The notes below the pieces were generated by a model, which worked only from the letters and a program-made list of their open reading frames with translations, did not search any database and was not told where the DNA came from. The translations under genes were made by a program, and so were the position numbers. From Dehalococcoidia bacterium (lineage in GTDB: Bacteria; Chloroflexota; Dehalococcoidia; GIF9; AB-539-J10), in contig JAUWYX010000001.1 of the NCBI GenBank assembly GCA_030615625.1, positions 224,574-288,573 on the forward strand: a stretch of 64,000 bases of DNA, written 5' to 3'. Shown piece after piece: positions 45,001 through 55,286 of this stretch. How positions within the stretch are numbered: position 1 is the stretch's first letter; the number at the start of each line of letters is the position of its first letter.

Positions 45001-46110
45001 AATCCACTCAGAGGTCAGAACAATGTGCAGGGTGCCTGCGATATGGGTGCCTTACCTAACGTCTACCCTGGCTATCAGGCAGTAAGCAATCCAGCTATTA
45101 GAGAAAAGTTCGAAACTGCCTGGGGGTGTTCATTACCCCCGTCCCTTAAAGATAAGTTTGGGATTACCTGGGCATGCTCATTACCATTATCTCCAGGGTT
45201 GACCCTGGTTGAGATGCTTGAAGCCGCCCACCGCAAAGAGATAAAGGCACTATATCTGGTTGGTGAGAACCCGGCATTAAGCGACCCTGATGTCCAGCAT
45301 GTCCGGGAAGCACTGGCTCGGCTTGATTTCTTTGTGGTTCAGGATATATTCCTTTCTGAGACAGCAAAGTTTGCTCATGTTGTCTTGCCGGCAGCAAGCT
45401 TTGCCGAAAAGGATGGCACCTTCACTAACACTGACCGCCGGGTGCAGCGAGTAAGAAAAGTTATCGAGCCCGTCGGCGATTCCAAGCCTGATTGGTGGAT
45501 CATTTGTCAGGTAGCCCAAAGGTTAGAAGCCAAAGGCTTTGACTATAGCCACCCGTCTGACATAATGGAAGAAATTCGCAATCTTACTCCTAGCTATGGT
45601 GGGATAAGTTACCAGAGATTAGAGAATGGTGGACTCCAGTGGCCCTGTCCTCTTGATGACCATCCCGGCACGCCGATATTACACACGAATATTTTTGTCA
45701 GGGGGCAAGGCAGATTTATCCCATTAAAATATATTCCTCCGGGGGAGATGCCAGATGAAGACTATCCTCTGATTCTCACCACAGGGCGCAGCTTGTATCA
45801 TTTCCATACTGGGACGATGACTCGCAAGGTAGCTGGACTTAATATCATAGAGCCTGAAGGTGTGGTGGAAATCAGCCCCCAGGATGCTTCGCAACTCGGC
45901 ATAGCTCAAGGTGACAAGGTTAAAATCGGCTCCCGTCGCGGTGAAGTTATTGCTAAAGCTAAAGTAACTGGGGCATTACCCTCAGGATTGGTATTTATGA
46001 CTTTCCATTTCGCCGAGAGTGCTGTCAATATCCTTACCAATCCCAAGCTCGACCCGGTATCCAAAATTCCTGAACTCAAAGTCTCAGCAGTTAAGGTGGA
46101 GAAGATATAA
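42013..46110 (+). CDS. fdhA: Formate dehydrogenase alpha subunit with embedded GltD-type flavoprotein domain
   Basis: 1365 aa. Residues 1-110: NuoG-like [2Fe-2S] domain; then CILCNRCLRVC (about 151) of the first ferredoxin site. About residues 175-620 are an inserted GltD/NfnB-like module: CQVACPAGIDIPRYI, FAD motif IAIVGAGPAGLTCAYYLAKL, NADPH motif VGVIGGGNVAIDSA. The second ferredoxin site CKFCGACVDSCP is near 651, then the molybdopterin/tungstopterin FdhA domain: CPYCGVGCQL cluster and DHCARLCHAPTVAG, where Cys 807 (TGT) occupies the selenocysteine position. It reduces CO2 to formate. The flavin module suggests direct NAD(P)H input. Residues 1030-1061 are a tandem duplication. Partner NuoE/F-like subunits are encoded upstream. 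Confidence 0.93.
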   Translation: MVQEGIITLNIDGKNVKAKQGQTILEAARSAGIYIPSLCYYPGLKPLPQVIPDEACQLCIVEANGNLVLSCVAPASEKMVVKTKTPKIRELQQKNLLAILVRQPTDICFEKRDCELQKTIDYIGLKEIPVHVPRSLAPLEDNPFFARDSSFCILCNRCLRVCDEIRRLGVIETAFPCQVACPAGIDIPRYIRLIARRRPSTALAVIRERVPFPAVLGRVCAAPCQEECRRGRDVDKALHIRMLKRFAADKGDDSWKKQVKFLPATGKSIAIVGAGPAGLTCAYYLAKLGHRVTVFEALSEPGGMMRVGIPEYRLPRNILRDEIREIEMAGVEIRLNTRIESLDSLFEQGYQAVFLAIGAHEEMALDIKGENLPGIIGCVEFLRRFNLGERMEIGNRVGVIGGGNVAIDSARAALRLGAKMVTIFYRRTKNEMPAQTEEVEQALEEGIEIVFLVAPSRIHRESDNLKMELVRMELGEPDSSGRRRPIPVKGSKFVAGLDTLIAAIGERPDVPAGFQVEVVRGNVLKVNEDLSTSREGVFAGGDCVSGPALVINAIATGRKAAQSIDRHLGGKGDITEHLVPAEEGITWLKDVTQGERLAKLSYLPPETRVKGLAEVEYGITWEMAVAEAQRCLQCNVIAPLEGRTLREVGCKFCGACVDSCPTGALADLATRGIAKPDRVVITICPYCGVGCQLKLEVKDERIVTSIPDPDGAANHGQACVKGRFGVAEFIHHPERLTSPLIRKNGELKEASWDEALELVAKELKRYTPQEVGVITSAKCTNEENYVMQKFARAVLGTNNVDHCARLCHAPTVAGLVQSFGSGAMTNSINEIGDAACILAIGTNTTEDHPVIGLEMKRAVNNGGKLIVANPREIDLCHFASLWLQHKPGTDVALLMGMMRVIVDEGLLDSAFIKERCENFDAFKESLKDFDLDSVEQITNVPQDKIVEAARMFASNSPATILYAMGITQHSHGTDNVLATANLAMLTGNMGKPSTGVNPLRGQNNVQGACDMGALPNVYPGYQAVSNPAIREKFETAWGCSLPPSLKDKFGITWACSLPLSPGLTLVEMLEAAHRKEIKALYLVGENPALSDPDVQHVREALARLDFFVVQDIFLSETAKFAHVVLPAASFAEKDGTFTNTDRRVQRVRKVIEPVGDSKPDWWIICQVAQRLEAKGFDYSHPSDIMEEIRNLTPSYGGISYQRLENGGLQWPCPLDDHPGTPILHTNIFVRGQGRFIPLKYIPPGEMPDEDYPLILTTGRSLYHFHTGTMTRKVAGLNIIEPEGVVEISPQDASQLGIAQGDKVKIGSRRGEVIAKAKVTGALPSGLVFMTFHFAESAVNILTNPKLDPVSKIPELKVSAVKVEKI
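45100..45195. repeat. In-frame 48-bp tandem duplication inside fdhA
   Basis: Two 16-codon units: REKFETAWGCSLPPSL (45100-45147) and KDKFGITWACSLPLSP (45148-45195). Standard FdhA proteins have a single copy of this KFxxxWGxSLP segment, so one unit is extra. Confidence 0.8.
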
Positions 46111-46267
46111 ATCACAGGACAGTGGTTAGCTATAGGAACAGCGAAGCTACAAAGCCCGTGTTAGACGACGTTTCGTATTATTCAAGACGTGCCTTGCTCA
46201 TTTATCTCTAACTAAGTACATTAAATTTTGTCATTTCTGTTGACCTCTGTCCCTTAAACCATTCCAT

Positions 46268-46870
46268 TCATCCTCTCTCGGCTGCCAGCTTTCCTGCCCT
46301 CTCCAAATCAGCCTGGCTATTTATGTTGAAAAAGCTTAAGTGCTCCGGGTCAAATCTGTTTATCTCGTCCTCTTCAACGTACTTCACCTTGACCATACTA
46401 AAAAGTTCGCTAATTTTCAGTTCACTTTGCTCCAGCAATCCCTGCATGGGGACTAAACAACTCTTGGAATACACCGCACAAAGGGGCTCTACTTTCTTCC
46501 CTATCCGAGGAACAACAACATCAAATGTGGAGCCAAGTTGAGTCATATATTCAAGCAAGCCAACGCTCAGAAACGGTGTATCACAGCCAACGACGATAGC
46601 CTGCGAACTAGATGAAGCTATTAAACCTGAGTAAATGCCCACAAGCGGACCCTTTCCAGGATAAATATCGGCTACCGTTTTTATCCTTGCAGCCGAGGAG
46701 CAGGGAATTGCTTCGCCATGAGCAGTCGCTATGATGATTTCTGTGCTGAGGATAGCAAGGCGGTCAACCACCCACTGGATAAGGCTCTTACCCTCAATAA
46801 CCTGAAGAGCCTTGCTCCGACCAAGCCTCAGACTTTTGCCACCGGCGAGAATAATAGAAGTCATGCTCAA
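46268..46870 (-). CDS. mobA: Molybdenum cofactor guanylyltransferase
   Basis: A 200-aa nucleotidyltransferase that attaches GMP to molybdopterin, as needed for bis-MGD formate dehydrogenases. N-terminal SIILAGGKSLRLGRSKAL is the GTP-binding signature; VVGCDTPFLS holds the metal-binding Asp. It lies convergent to, and 157 bases from, fdhA, whose enzyme needs this cofactor. Its ATG at 46870 can be replaced by an internal ATG two codons later. Confidence 0.93.
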   Translation of the reverse strand: MSMTSIILAGGKSLRLGRSKALQVIEGKSLIQWVVDRLAILSTEIIIATAHGEAIPCSSAARIKTVADIYPGKGPLVGIYSGLIASSSSQAIVVGCDTPFLSVGLLEYMTQLGSTFDVVVPRIGKKVEPLCAVYSKSCLVPMQGLLEQSELKISELFSMVKVKYVEEDEINRFDPEHLSFFNINSQADLERAGKLAAERG

Positions 46871-47036
46871 AACGCCTGAAATACAAAGCTACGCTAACAT
46901 ACTGGACAGCGCCAGGCAAGCTGTTATTGCTTGCCTAATCTTTCCTTCTCTATTAGAATACTAACATAAGCTCATGACAAAGCTTTACTGCAAGTTTCTA
47001 GCCAAATCAAGACAGGGAGTTTTTTCCTAACAGACC

Positions 47037-47498
47037 ATGATGGAAGAATTATACAAGGCAAAAGTAAAAGAGATAATGATGCCAAAGCATGACACCCCAT
47101 TTATGGAAGAGAACGCGAGTTGGGTGGAGTTTCTTAGCAAGCTTTCCCTTAGAGCACACGCATGGGTGGTTAACAATACTGAGCAAATGAAAGTGGTGGG
47201 GGTAGTAACGGAACACGATATGCTGCGTTCCATTATGCCTCCCGGGCAAAGAAAGGAAAGGATGTTCGGAGTTCATAGGGCTGAGATATTGCATAAAGAA
47301 AGTGTCGTCCAGGATATCATGACACATAATCCCGTTGTATGCTCGCCGGAGGAAACTGTAGCTGACGTTTTGAAGAAGTTTTCCTCCTTCGATATCCGCA
47401 GATTGGCAGTTGTTGATGAAAATAAAAGACTCTTGGGAGAAATAACAATACAGCTCCTGGTGAAAAAGCTCAGACATAAGTTCATGAACATGGTATGA
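47037..47498 (+). CDS. CBS-domain protein
   Basis: 153 aa with two CBS motifs: VKEIMMPKHDTPFMEEN...VVGVVTEHDML (residues 8-65) and VQDIMTHNPVVCSPEETVADVLKKF...LLGEITIQLLV (90-145). CBS pairs bind adenosyl ligands (AMP, ATP, SAM). Its stop overlaps the antiporter start (ATGA), so it is probably a ligand-sensing regulator of that transporter. Start ATG 47037 or 47040; no strong SD. Confidence 0.87.
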   Translation: MMEELYKAKVKEIMMPKHDTPFMEENASWVEFLSKLSLRAHAWVVNNTEQMKVVGVVTEHDMLRSIMPPGQRKERMFGVHRAEILHKESVVQDIMTHNPVVCSPEETVADVLKKFSSFDIRRLAVVDENKRLLGEITIQLLVKKLRHKFMNMV

Positions 47499-48661
47499 AT
47501 ATCTATGTGCTTGTCGCTTTAATTCTCATACTTGGCTTTATACTCGGAAGGATACTACGCAAGCTACGTTTAACAGAAATTTTAGCATATATTCTCTCAG
47601 GTATTATCATAGGCCAAGTTCTGAATTTCAGCGCACCCGAACAATTCATTGTCATTATCACCGGAATCACGCTTGCTCTTGTTGCCTACATAATAGGATT
47701 GAGCTTTTCGTTCGCTTTTCTAAAAAGAATGGGTAAGCAACTGGTCATTATATTGATTGTGCAGGTGCTCATGACTTTTATTGCAACATGGGGTTTTGTA
47801 TATTTATTAACGAGGGACCTCCCACTTTCCATAATTTTGGGTTCGCTCGCCCCGGCCACCGCTCCGGCAGGAACAATTGCAGTTTTAAGGGACTTAAGGG
47901 CAAAAGGAACACTTACAGACTTAACTATGGCTCTTGTGGGACTGGATGACGCACTTGTAATAGTTATTTATTCGGTGGGGATTCTGTGGGCGAAGATGTT
48001 GTTAGGTGGAGAAGCAGGCATTTCATTTGCCCTTACTTACCCATTATGGGAGATTTTCGGTGGCCTGGGACTGGGAGGAGGAATTGGAATTGCTATTGCT
48101 TACTTCACGAAGAAAATACATCTCTCTTCTGACCACATCTTTGTTGTTTCTATTGCGGCTGCTATGCTGTGTTGGGGTCTTGCGGGAATGATTGGAGTTT
48201 CAGCAATTCTCGCATGTATGGCTTTAGGAACTGCAGTAATTAACCTCAATGTCCAAATCGGCACTCGCTCAAATGAATTGATAGATAATATCATGACGCC
48301 GGTATTTGTTTTGTTTTTCGCCGCTATTGGTATGCAGATGGACTTCTCAGTTTTTTATCTCATGTGGCCGCTTGTAATTATGTATTGCGTTGGCAGAAGT
48401 ATTGGCAAGATAGCAGGGTGTAGCTTAGGGGGCGTCTTATCAAGGTCTGAGCCGAAAATTAAGAAGTATCTTGGCCTAGCAATGCTAGATCAAGCAGGTG
48501 TTGCCATAGGTCTTGCTTTCCTCGCAGCTCAAGCATTATCGGAATATGAGCTCGGGGGCACAATAATCGCACTTATGGCGACCACAACAGTAGTTCATGG
48601 ACTCCTTGCACCACCTCTAATACAATATGCTATTAAGAAGGCAGGAGAAGCAAGCACATAG
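47495..48661 (+). CDS. CPA2/Kef-type monovalent cation:proton antiporter
   Basis: 388-aa membrane protein with 10-12 helices. LRLTEILAYILSGIIIGQVL is typical of the CPA2 N-terminus; the paired APATAPAG and GLDDALVIVIYS segments correspond to the crossed helices with the conserved ion-binding Asp residues. It lacks the cytosolic RCK/TrkA-N domain of KefB/C, which the co-translated CBS protein may replace. Exchanges Na or K for protons across the inner membrane. Confidence 0.88.
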   Translation: MNIYVLVALILILGFILGRILRKLRLTEILAYILSGIIIGQVLNFSAPEQFIVIITGITLALVAYIIGLSFSFAFLKRMGKQLVIILIVQVLMTFIATWGFVYLLTRDLPLSIILGSLAPATAPAGTIAVLRDLRAKGTLTDLTMALVGLDDALVIVIYSVGILWAKMLLGGEAGISFALTYPLWEIFGGLGLGGGIGIAIAYFTKKIHLSSDHIFVVSIAAAMLCWGLAGMIGVSAILACMALGTAVINLNVQIGTRSNELIDNIMTPVFVLFFAAIGMQMDFSVFYLMWPLVIMYCVGRSIGKIAGCSLGGVLSRSEPKIKKYLGLAMLDQAGVAIGLAFLAAQALSEYELGGTIIALMATTTVVHGLLAPPLIQYAIKKAGEAST

Positions 48662-48667
48662 TAGCCC

Positions 48668-49654
48668 ATGAAAATTCTGGGTGTTGAAACTTCTTGTGAT
48701 GAAACTGCTGCTGCCGTAGTGGAGGACGGCAGCAGAATTATTTCCGATGTTGTAGCTTCACAGATAGATATTCATGCTCGTTATGGCGGCATAGTCCCCG
48801 AAATCGCCTCAAGGCAGCATCTCCTCACCATTATCCCGGTTATCAGCCAGGCAATGACCGAAGTCTCCTGGCAAGATATCAACGGCATTGCTGTGACTTT
48901 CGGCCCGGGGCTGGCCGGGTCGCTGTTGGTTGGCGTTAACGTGGCCAAGGCGATTGCCTTGGCCAAAAAATTACCTATCACCGGGGTTAACCATCTTGAG
49001 GCACATATCTATGCTAATTGGCTGGATTCCTCCCCAGCTGGCGAAAAGGGTAGAGTGAAATTTCCCTGCCTCTGCCTCGTTGTCTCCGGTGGACACAGCG
49101 ATTTAGTACTGATGAAGGGACATGGGCAATTTGAGAAGTTAGGGCAGACCCTAGATGACGCCGCCGGCGAAGCCTTTGACAAAGCCGCCAGGCTCTTGGG
49201 CTTGGGCTACCCTGGGGGGCCAGCTATTGAACAGGCAGCCCGCTCTGGAATTCCTTGTTTACCTCTCCCCCGAGCTTGGCTCAAGGAAAGCCATGATTTC
49301 AGCTTCAGTGGCTTGAAAACCGCCTTGTGGCATCTTGTTCACAAGGGAGGGATCTCAGTGGCCGATGCCGCGGCAAGCTTCCAGTTGGCCATAGTCGATG
49401 TTTTAGTTGCCAAAACAATTGAAGCCGCTAAGCAACTGGAAGTGAAGCAAATTTTGCTGAGCGGTGGAGTGGCAGCCAATAAGATATTGACCCAGCATTT
49501 CCTTGCCAACTCGCCAGTCCCGGTTCTTATTCCTCCTCCCCACTTATGTACTGATAATGCTGCTATGGTGGCTGCCTGTGGCTATTATCATTTCCAGGCT
49601 GGCAAGATAAGCGGTTATGACCTGGATGTAGTGCCCAGCCTTGGCCTTGGCTAA
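48668..49654 (+). CDS. tsaD: tRNA N6-adenosine threonylcarbamoyltransferase TsaD
   Basis: 328-aa ASKHA-fold enzyme that makes t6A37 in ANN-decoding tRNAs with TsaB/C/E. Diagnostic: [31 protein letters not shown], the metal-binding [26 protein letters not shown], and [10 protein letters not shown]. Full length. It starts 6 bases after the antiporter stop; functional connection to it is not expected. Confidence 0.96.
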   Translation: MKILGVETSCDETAAAVVEDGSRIISDVVASQIDIHARYGGIVPEIASRQHLLTIIPVISQAMTEVSWQDINGIAVTFGPGLAGSLLVGVNVAKAIALAKKLPITGVNHLEAHIYANWLDSSPAGEKGRVKFPCLCLVVSGGHSDLVLMKGHGQFEKLGQTLDDAAGEAFDKAARLLGLGYPGGPAIEQAARSGIPCLPLPRAWLKESHDFSFSGLKTALWHLVHKGGISVADAAASFQLAIVDVLVAKTIEAAKQLEVKQILLSGGVAANKILTQHFLANSPVPVLIPPPHLCTDNAAMVAACGYYHFQAGKISGYDLDVVPSLGLG

Positions 49655-50078
49655 TCTATTAACCTTTCTTATGGGACCCGGAAATGCTACCGATAAATTC
49701 GGGGTAAGTAATCAAACCATAGTTTGAAATTTTTAGCATTACGACTATTTAGCCATTAACTCTTTCCAATTAAATTCGTTTCACTCATAGATTAGGGAGA
49801 ATTTCCATCTCCCTGGGGCTTTTAGGCTATAGCAAGAAAGCCTTGATGCCCAGGTGTAGGACTTTTGGGCCATAGACAGGCTATAGAACTTTTATTAAGA
49901 TTTTGATACTGCCGGTGATAACCAATCAAGGGAGTAAGAAATTGGAGATGGAAGGAAAACGCCTCCATGATGAGGTCATGATTCTTAAAACGGCAATCGA
50001 GGAGGCGATACGCGAGGGACAGAAATCCAGGGGTTGTCAGCTGGGTCGACGATTTTTGAGCTTACGCCCCAGTATTCC
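49655..50078. other. Gene-free spacer with a doubtful small ORF
   Basis: No clear gene. The ORF at 49903-50124 (or from ATG 49948) encodes a short charged helix (EEAIREGQKSRGCQLGRRF) and runs 46 bases into the convergent DUF2851-like gene. It has no good SD and may be a remnant. Confidence 0.4.
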
Positions 50079-51386
50079 TCAACTAGCCAGAGGACACTGT
50101 GGGCATCCTCCTTCACGACAGTAGTTCCTGAAGACATGAATTAGCCCTTGCTGATGACAGGCAGTGAAATCGGAAGGCTCTTTAAGGCAAAGCTGTTTCT
50201 TCATGTGGCGTGTTATACAATTCCCAGCCAGTTTGGGATAATTACGGTAAAGCTCTATAGCGTTCTCTGTTAGCTTCGCCTCATTAGTTAATTCTCCCCA
50301 GGAAAAAGCAAAGGGCAATACCACATTTACTGCAATTTCACCTGCCTTGCTATTTCCCAAAAGAGCCGATATCTTTGTTTTACTTCTGACGTCAAAATCG
50401 AAATGGTCTCGCCAGTAGCCATTGCCAGCCACGGTCAATCCGTTCTCCAGCACGCGGTGCCCACCGGACGGAGGCGCTTCTTTCACTAGCTGCAATATCT
50501 CTGCTAATAGTTTTCCTTGGCAGTAACGCTCAAGAAGGTAGCTCTGGGCGACGATGCGTCGTACTGGAGAATTGTTGGGATATATGTGTGAGAGGTTCCA
50601 GTCACCTTCATTCATGGCTTTAACTTTTTTACCCGCTGACTGCCATATTTGCTCCAATTCCTGGACTTCTTTTTCCTTGGCAAATTTTCCTTGCCATCTT
50701 TGAGAAGGTAATAGCCCGGCTGTGCCTAACAACAAAGCTTGCTTTAGGGCCACGCCCTCTCTGGATTCGATGGAATTGAGGGGCATTCTGTCAGCAAGGT
50801 CTTCAAAGGGCTTTGTGTTTTTAGCATAACCCAGAGCCTTCATAATGCCCCTGAAAAGCACCTGCCCCGCCTCTTCTTGTTTCAACTCGGCTTGAAAATG
50901 CATCGCCTTCTGCTTAAACCTTTCTTCACCGGCAGTGTTCAATAACTTTCTTAAAGCTTGCCTGTCCATGTGGTCCAGTGTCTGGAAGCAAGGGAGCAGG
51001 TCAGGCAGCAAATAAGCTTGGTGTCGCAATGCCTTCGCCAGACATAGAATGGGGACTGGCTTGCCGCTTTGTAGTAAGGTAGCTGCATTACAATCATGCC
51101 ACATCACAACATGAAGGATTACATTATTATATTCAGCATCAGCATGATGCTTATGGCTATACCAATCGCTGGATTTAACGTGAACCTCTACATCTCCTTT
51201 CGTCAAATGAGAGTTATTTACAATAACTGCATCCCGAAAATCGGGGCCGTTATCACCATTAGTCCTTCCAGGATAGATTACACTGACTAGCCCGTCTTCC
51301 GAGGAGGTCAGTTCCTTTCCCACCACTTGTTGCCATATTAGAACTGCTTGCTTTTCCGAGAAATTTATCCGATTACGTGTAATCAT
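50079..51386 (-). CDS. DUF2851-like protein
   Basis: 435-aa soluble protein. The N-terminus (ISDGxx-like GPDFRDAVIV, KGDVEVHVKSSDWYSHKHHADAEYNNVILHVVMW) matches the DUF2851 family, which has acidic/His residues arranged like a nuclease core, although function is undetermined. The C-terminus carries a Cys cluster (NYCREGGCPQCPLAS). It is read from the strand opposite tsaD. The adjoining XRE regulator and DUF72 remnant point the same way. Confidence 0.78.
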   Translation of the reverse strand: MITRNRINFSEKQAVLIWQQVVGKELTSSEDGLVSVIYPGRTNGDNGPDFRDAVIVNNSHLTKGDVEVHVKSSDWYSHKHHADAEYNNVILHVVMWHDCNAATLLQSGKPVPILCLAKALRHQAYLLPDLLPCFQTLDHMDRQALRKLLNTAGEERFKQKAMHFQAELKQEEAGQVLFRGIMKALGYAKNTKPFEDLADRMPLNSIESREGVALKQALLLGTAGLLPSQRWQGKFAKEKEVQELEQIWQSAGKKVKAMNEGDWNLSHIYPNNSPVRRIVAQSYLLERYCQGKLLAEILQLVKEAPPSGGHRVLENGLTVAGNGYWRDHFDFDVRSKTKISALLGNSKAGEIAVNVVLPFAFSWGELTNEAKLTENAIELYRNYPKLAGNCITRHMKKQLCLKEPSDFTACHQQGLIHVFRNYCREGGCPQCPLAS

Positions 51387-51423
51387 GGCGTAAAAAAATT
51401 ACCTGTCGCTTTATATCAATTGT

Positions 51424-51504
51424 TTAAACCTTAGAACATTGCTCACAATATTTCCTCTTGCCCCTGGAAAAACCGCAGCAGCCAACCTTAATTTGATTCA
51501 TCAT
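51424..51504 (-). pseudogene. N-terminal remnant of a DUF72 (YecE-like) gene
   Basis: A 26-codon ORF too short for the ORF track: MMNQIKVGCCGFSRGKRKY... ending at TAA. KVGCCGF.xxRKKY is the usual opening of one DUF72 subfamily, which runs to about 250 aa; here it stops after CEQCSKV and the rest is missing. Its start overlaps the 3' end of the XRE gene (CATGATGAATC), suggesting a former operon. Confidence 0.5.
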
Positions 51505-51730
51505 GCCTCTTTCCAGCTTTGTAAGTAAAGCCACTACGCTCAGCAACTATGCTGAGCAAGGTAGCCGATGCCCCGCGAGGTCGATACATCCCCTTTTCCC
51601 ATTCACTGATCGTTTGCTGCCGCGTGCCTAATTCCTCGGCTAGCTTCACTTGAGTTAAGTTCAGGTGTTGCCTCAGTGCCTTGACCTCTTCTTTACTCCA
51701 TTGTCTTTTTTTCTTTTTTCCTCGCTCCAT
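51488..51730 (-). CDS. XRE-family helix-turn-helix regulator
   Basis: 80 aa. A basic N-terminus (ERGKKKKRQWS) precedes a Cro/CI-type HTH at residues 14-70 (LRQHLNLTQVKLAEELGTRQQTISEWEKG). DNA-binding only, no sensor domain. It is divergent from groESL, with 154 bases between, but the CIRCE there already explains groESL control. Its target is unknown; it could autoregulate the truncated unit it heads. Confidence 0.87.
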   Translation of the reverse strand: MERGKKKKRQWSKEEVKALRQHLNLTQVKLAEELGTRQQTISEWEKGMYRPRGASATLLSIVAERSGFTYKAGKRHDESN

Positions 51731-51799
51731 CTCTCAAAAATTATACACGGTTTAGTGTAATAATTCAAGAAAAATTTGCCAAATTTTAGTAAAAACCTC

Positions 51800-51827
51800 T
51801 TGCATTTTTGGGTTTTCTTGATATAAT
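51800..51827 (+). promoter_or_regulatory. groESL promoter
   Basis: TTGCAT, 16-nt spacer, TATAAT, ending 6 bases before the CIRCE operator, so a repressor bound there would cover the start site. Confidence 0.8.
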
Positions 51828-51833
51828 ACAAAT

Positions 51834-51860
51834 TTAGCAATCTCAAGGGCAGAGTGCTAA
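51834..51860. promoter_or_regulatory. CIRCE operator (HrcA site)
   Basis: TTAGCAATC-N9-GAGTGCTAA. It matches the CIRCE consensus TTAGCACTC-N9-GAGTGCTAA at all but one base of the left arm. It implies heat-inducible control of groESL by HrcA, encoded elsewhere. Confidence 0.93.
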
Positions 51861-51884
51861 AGTAAATCTAGGAAAGGAGGGAAC

Positions 51885-53812
<1,928 letters not shown>

Positions 53813-53838
53813 ACAGCCGCTGATTGCTCTAGCAACAA

Positions 53839-53870
53839 CAGAAAGAACCGCCTCACAGCGGTTCTTTCTG
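53839..53870. terminator. Bidirectional terminator between groEL and the M16 peptidase gene
   Basis: A perfect 13-bp stem CAGAAAGAACCGC / GCGGTTCTTTCTG with a CTCACA loop, between convergent stops; the T-rich arm serves groEL and the complementary A-rich arm serves the minus strand. It overlaps the 3' end of the peptidase ORF. Confidence 0.8.
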
Positions 53871-55163
53871 TATAATCTTAAACAACTGCCTTAAAGGCTT
53901 TTCCTTGATAAGACTATCACGATAAGACTCTTCTTCCTTAATCGGTCCTATTACAGCTAAATTAAACCCACTATCGGTTATAATCTCCTCGGCCACCTCT
54001 TTTAGCTCATCTATGGTAATGGCATCCACAATAGAAATAACATCGTCTATGTCCAGGATTTGTCGCATTAATATCTCCTGACCACCATACCATAACGCTA
54101 CATTCTGGCTATCCTCAAACCGCAAATATAATCTTCCTTTTGACAATTCTTTAGCCCTGGTAAGCTCTTTAGCGGTAATTTCTTGTTTAATCTGAGATAT
54201 CTCTTCGAGGATGGCTGCCACAGCAGTTTCTACTTTCTGGGGGTCAACGCCGGCATAAATAGCAAATGACCCCGACTTGAGGAAGTGCTCGGTATAGCTG
54301 TGAATATCATAGGCTAACCCCCTATGCTCTCGTATCTCCGTAAATAGGCGGCTGCTCATGCCACCGCCAAGGACTGTGTTAAGCAAGTCAAGGGTAAAAC
54401 GTTGCGGGTGGGAGCGAGAAAAGCCGTGAACAGCGAGGCAAAGGTGCGCTTGCTCGATATCCTTGGGCTCAATATGCAACCTGGCTTCCGTTTGCTTGTC
54501 ATTAGTTATATAGCCAGTCATTAGCTCCCCGGCAGCCCATTTACTAAACAGAGGCTCAATTTGAGCCACTGCTTCTTCATGTTGTATGTTGCCAGCAATG
54601 CTAAGTACGGTGTTATTGGGCATATATCTGCGAGCAACGTAGTTTAATAGTTGCTCCCTTGTTAGCGAAGATACAGTTTCCTTGTATCCGATGACCTCGC
54701 GCCCCAGAGGCTGTTCCGGCCATAACAACTCGTCTATGAGCATGCTTACCCTTTGCTGAGGAAGGTCCATGTTCATATTGATTTCCTCGCTGATAATCCG
54801 CCGCTCTTGCTCTATTTCTTTGTTATCAAAGCGAGAATTGAGCAAGAGGTCAGATAGCACGTCAAGGGCGATGGGAAAGTGAGGCTTAGCAACCTTACAC
54901 CAAAAGATAGTTAATTCCTTGTCTGTGCCAGCATTGATTATGCCACCAACGCCTTCAATATCCTGAGTTATTTCCTTGGACGTTGGTCGCCGCTGTGTGC
55001 CTTTGAAGAATAAATGCTCAGCGAAGTGAGAGATGCCCGCTTCCTCTTCACTTTCGTAGCAGGAACCCGCGCCTACAAGGATGGCAAGGCATACTGAGCG
55101 GCTATGGGGCATAGTACTGGTGATAACTCTCAAGCCATTATCGAGCACAGCCTTGTTGTACAT
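53853..55163 (-). CDS. M16 family zinc peptidase (PqqL/YmxG-like)
   Basis: 436 aa, two-domain pitrilysin/MPP-like fold. The inverted zinc motif HFAEHLFFKG (residues 47-51) is at the N-terminal domain, with a downstream Glu in the expected ELTIFW... region; the second domain contains VLGGGMSSRLFTEIREHRGLAY, the substrate-binding R/Y motif of the family. It is probably a cytoplasmic or processing peptidase of unknown substrate. No signal peptide. Confidence 0.9.
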   Translation of the reverse strand: MYNKAVLDNGLRVITSTMPHSRSVCLAILVGAGSCYESEEEAGISHFAEHLFFKGTQRRPTSKEITQDIEGVGGIINAGTDKELTIFWCKVAKPHFPIALDVLSDLLLNSRFDNKEIEQERRIISEEINMNMDLPQQRVSMLIDELLWPEQPLGREVIGYKETVSSLTREQLLNYVARRYMPNNTVLSIAGNIQHEEAVAQIEPLFSKWAAGELMTGYITNDKQTEARLHIEPKDIEQAHLCLAVHGFSRSHPQRFTLDLLNTVLGGGMSSRLFTEIREHRGLAYDIHSYTEHFLKSGSFAIYAGVDPQKVETAVAAILEEISQIKQEITAKELTRAKELSKGRLYLRFEDSQNVALWYGGQEILMRQILDIDDVISIVDAITIDELKEVAEEIITDSGFNLAVIGPIKEEESYRDSLIKEKPLRQLFKIIQKEPL

Positions 55164-55286
55164 TACCAGGAATTTTACTTTGCTTTCTACTCCCCGTCAA
55201 TAAAACTTTACTGCCTCCTGATGCTCAATCCTTCTCACCTCATGGTATAATTGACAATATATAGCCAAACCAGGGAATGGTGAACT

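Noticed and set aside
49780-49900. Possible riboswitch before the 49903 ORF (CTCCCTGGGG...GCAAGAAAGCC)
   Set aside because: Local complementarity only; it does not match the conserved core of any riboswitch class I can recall, and no real gene follows.
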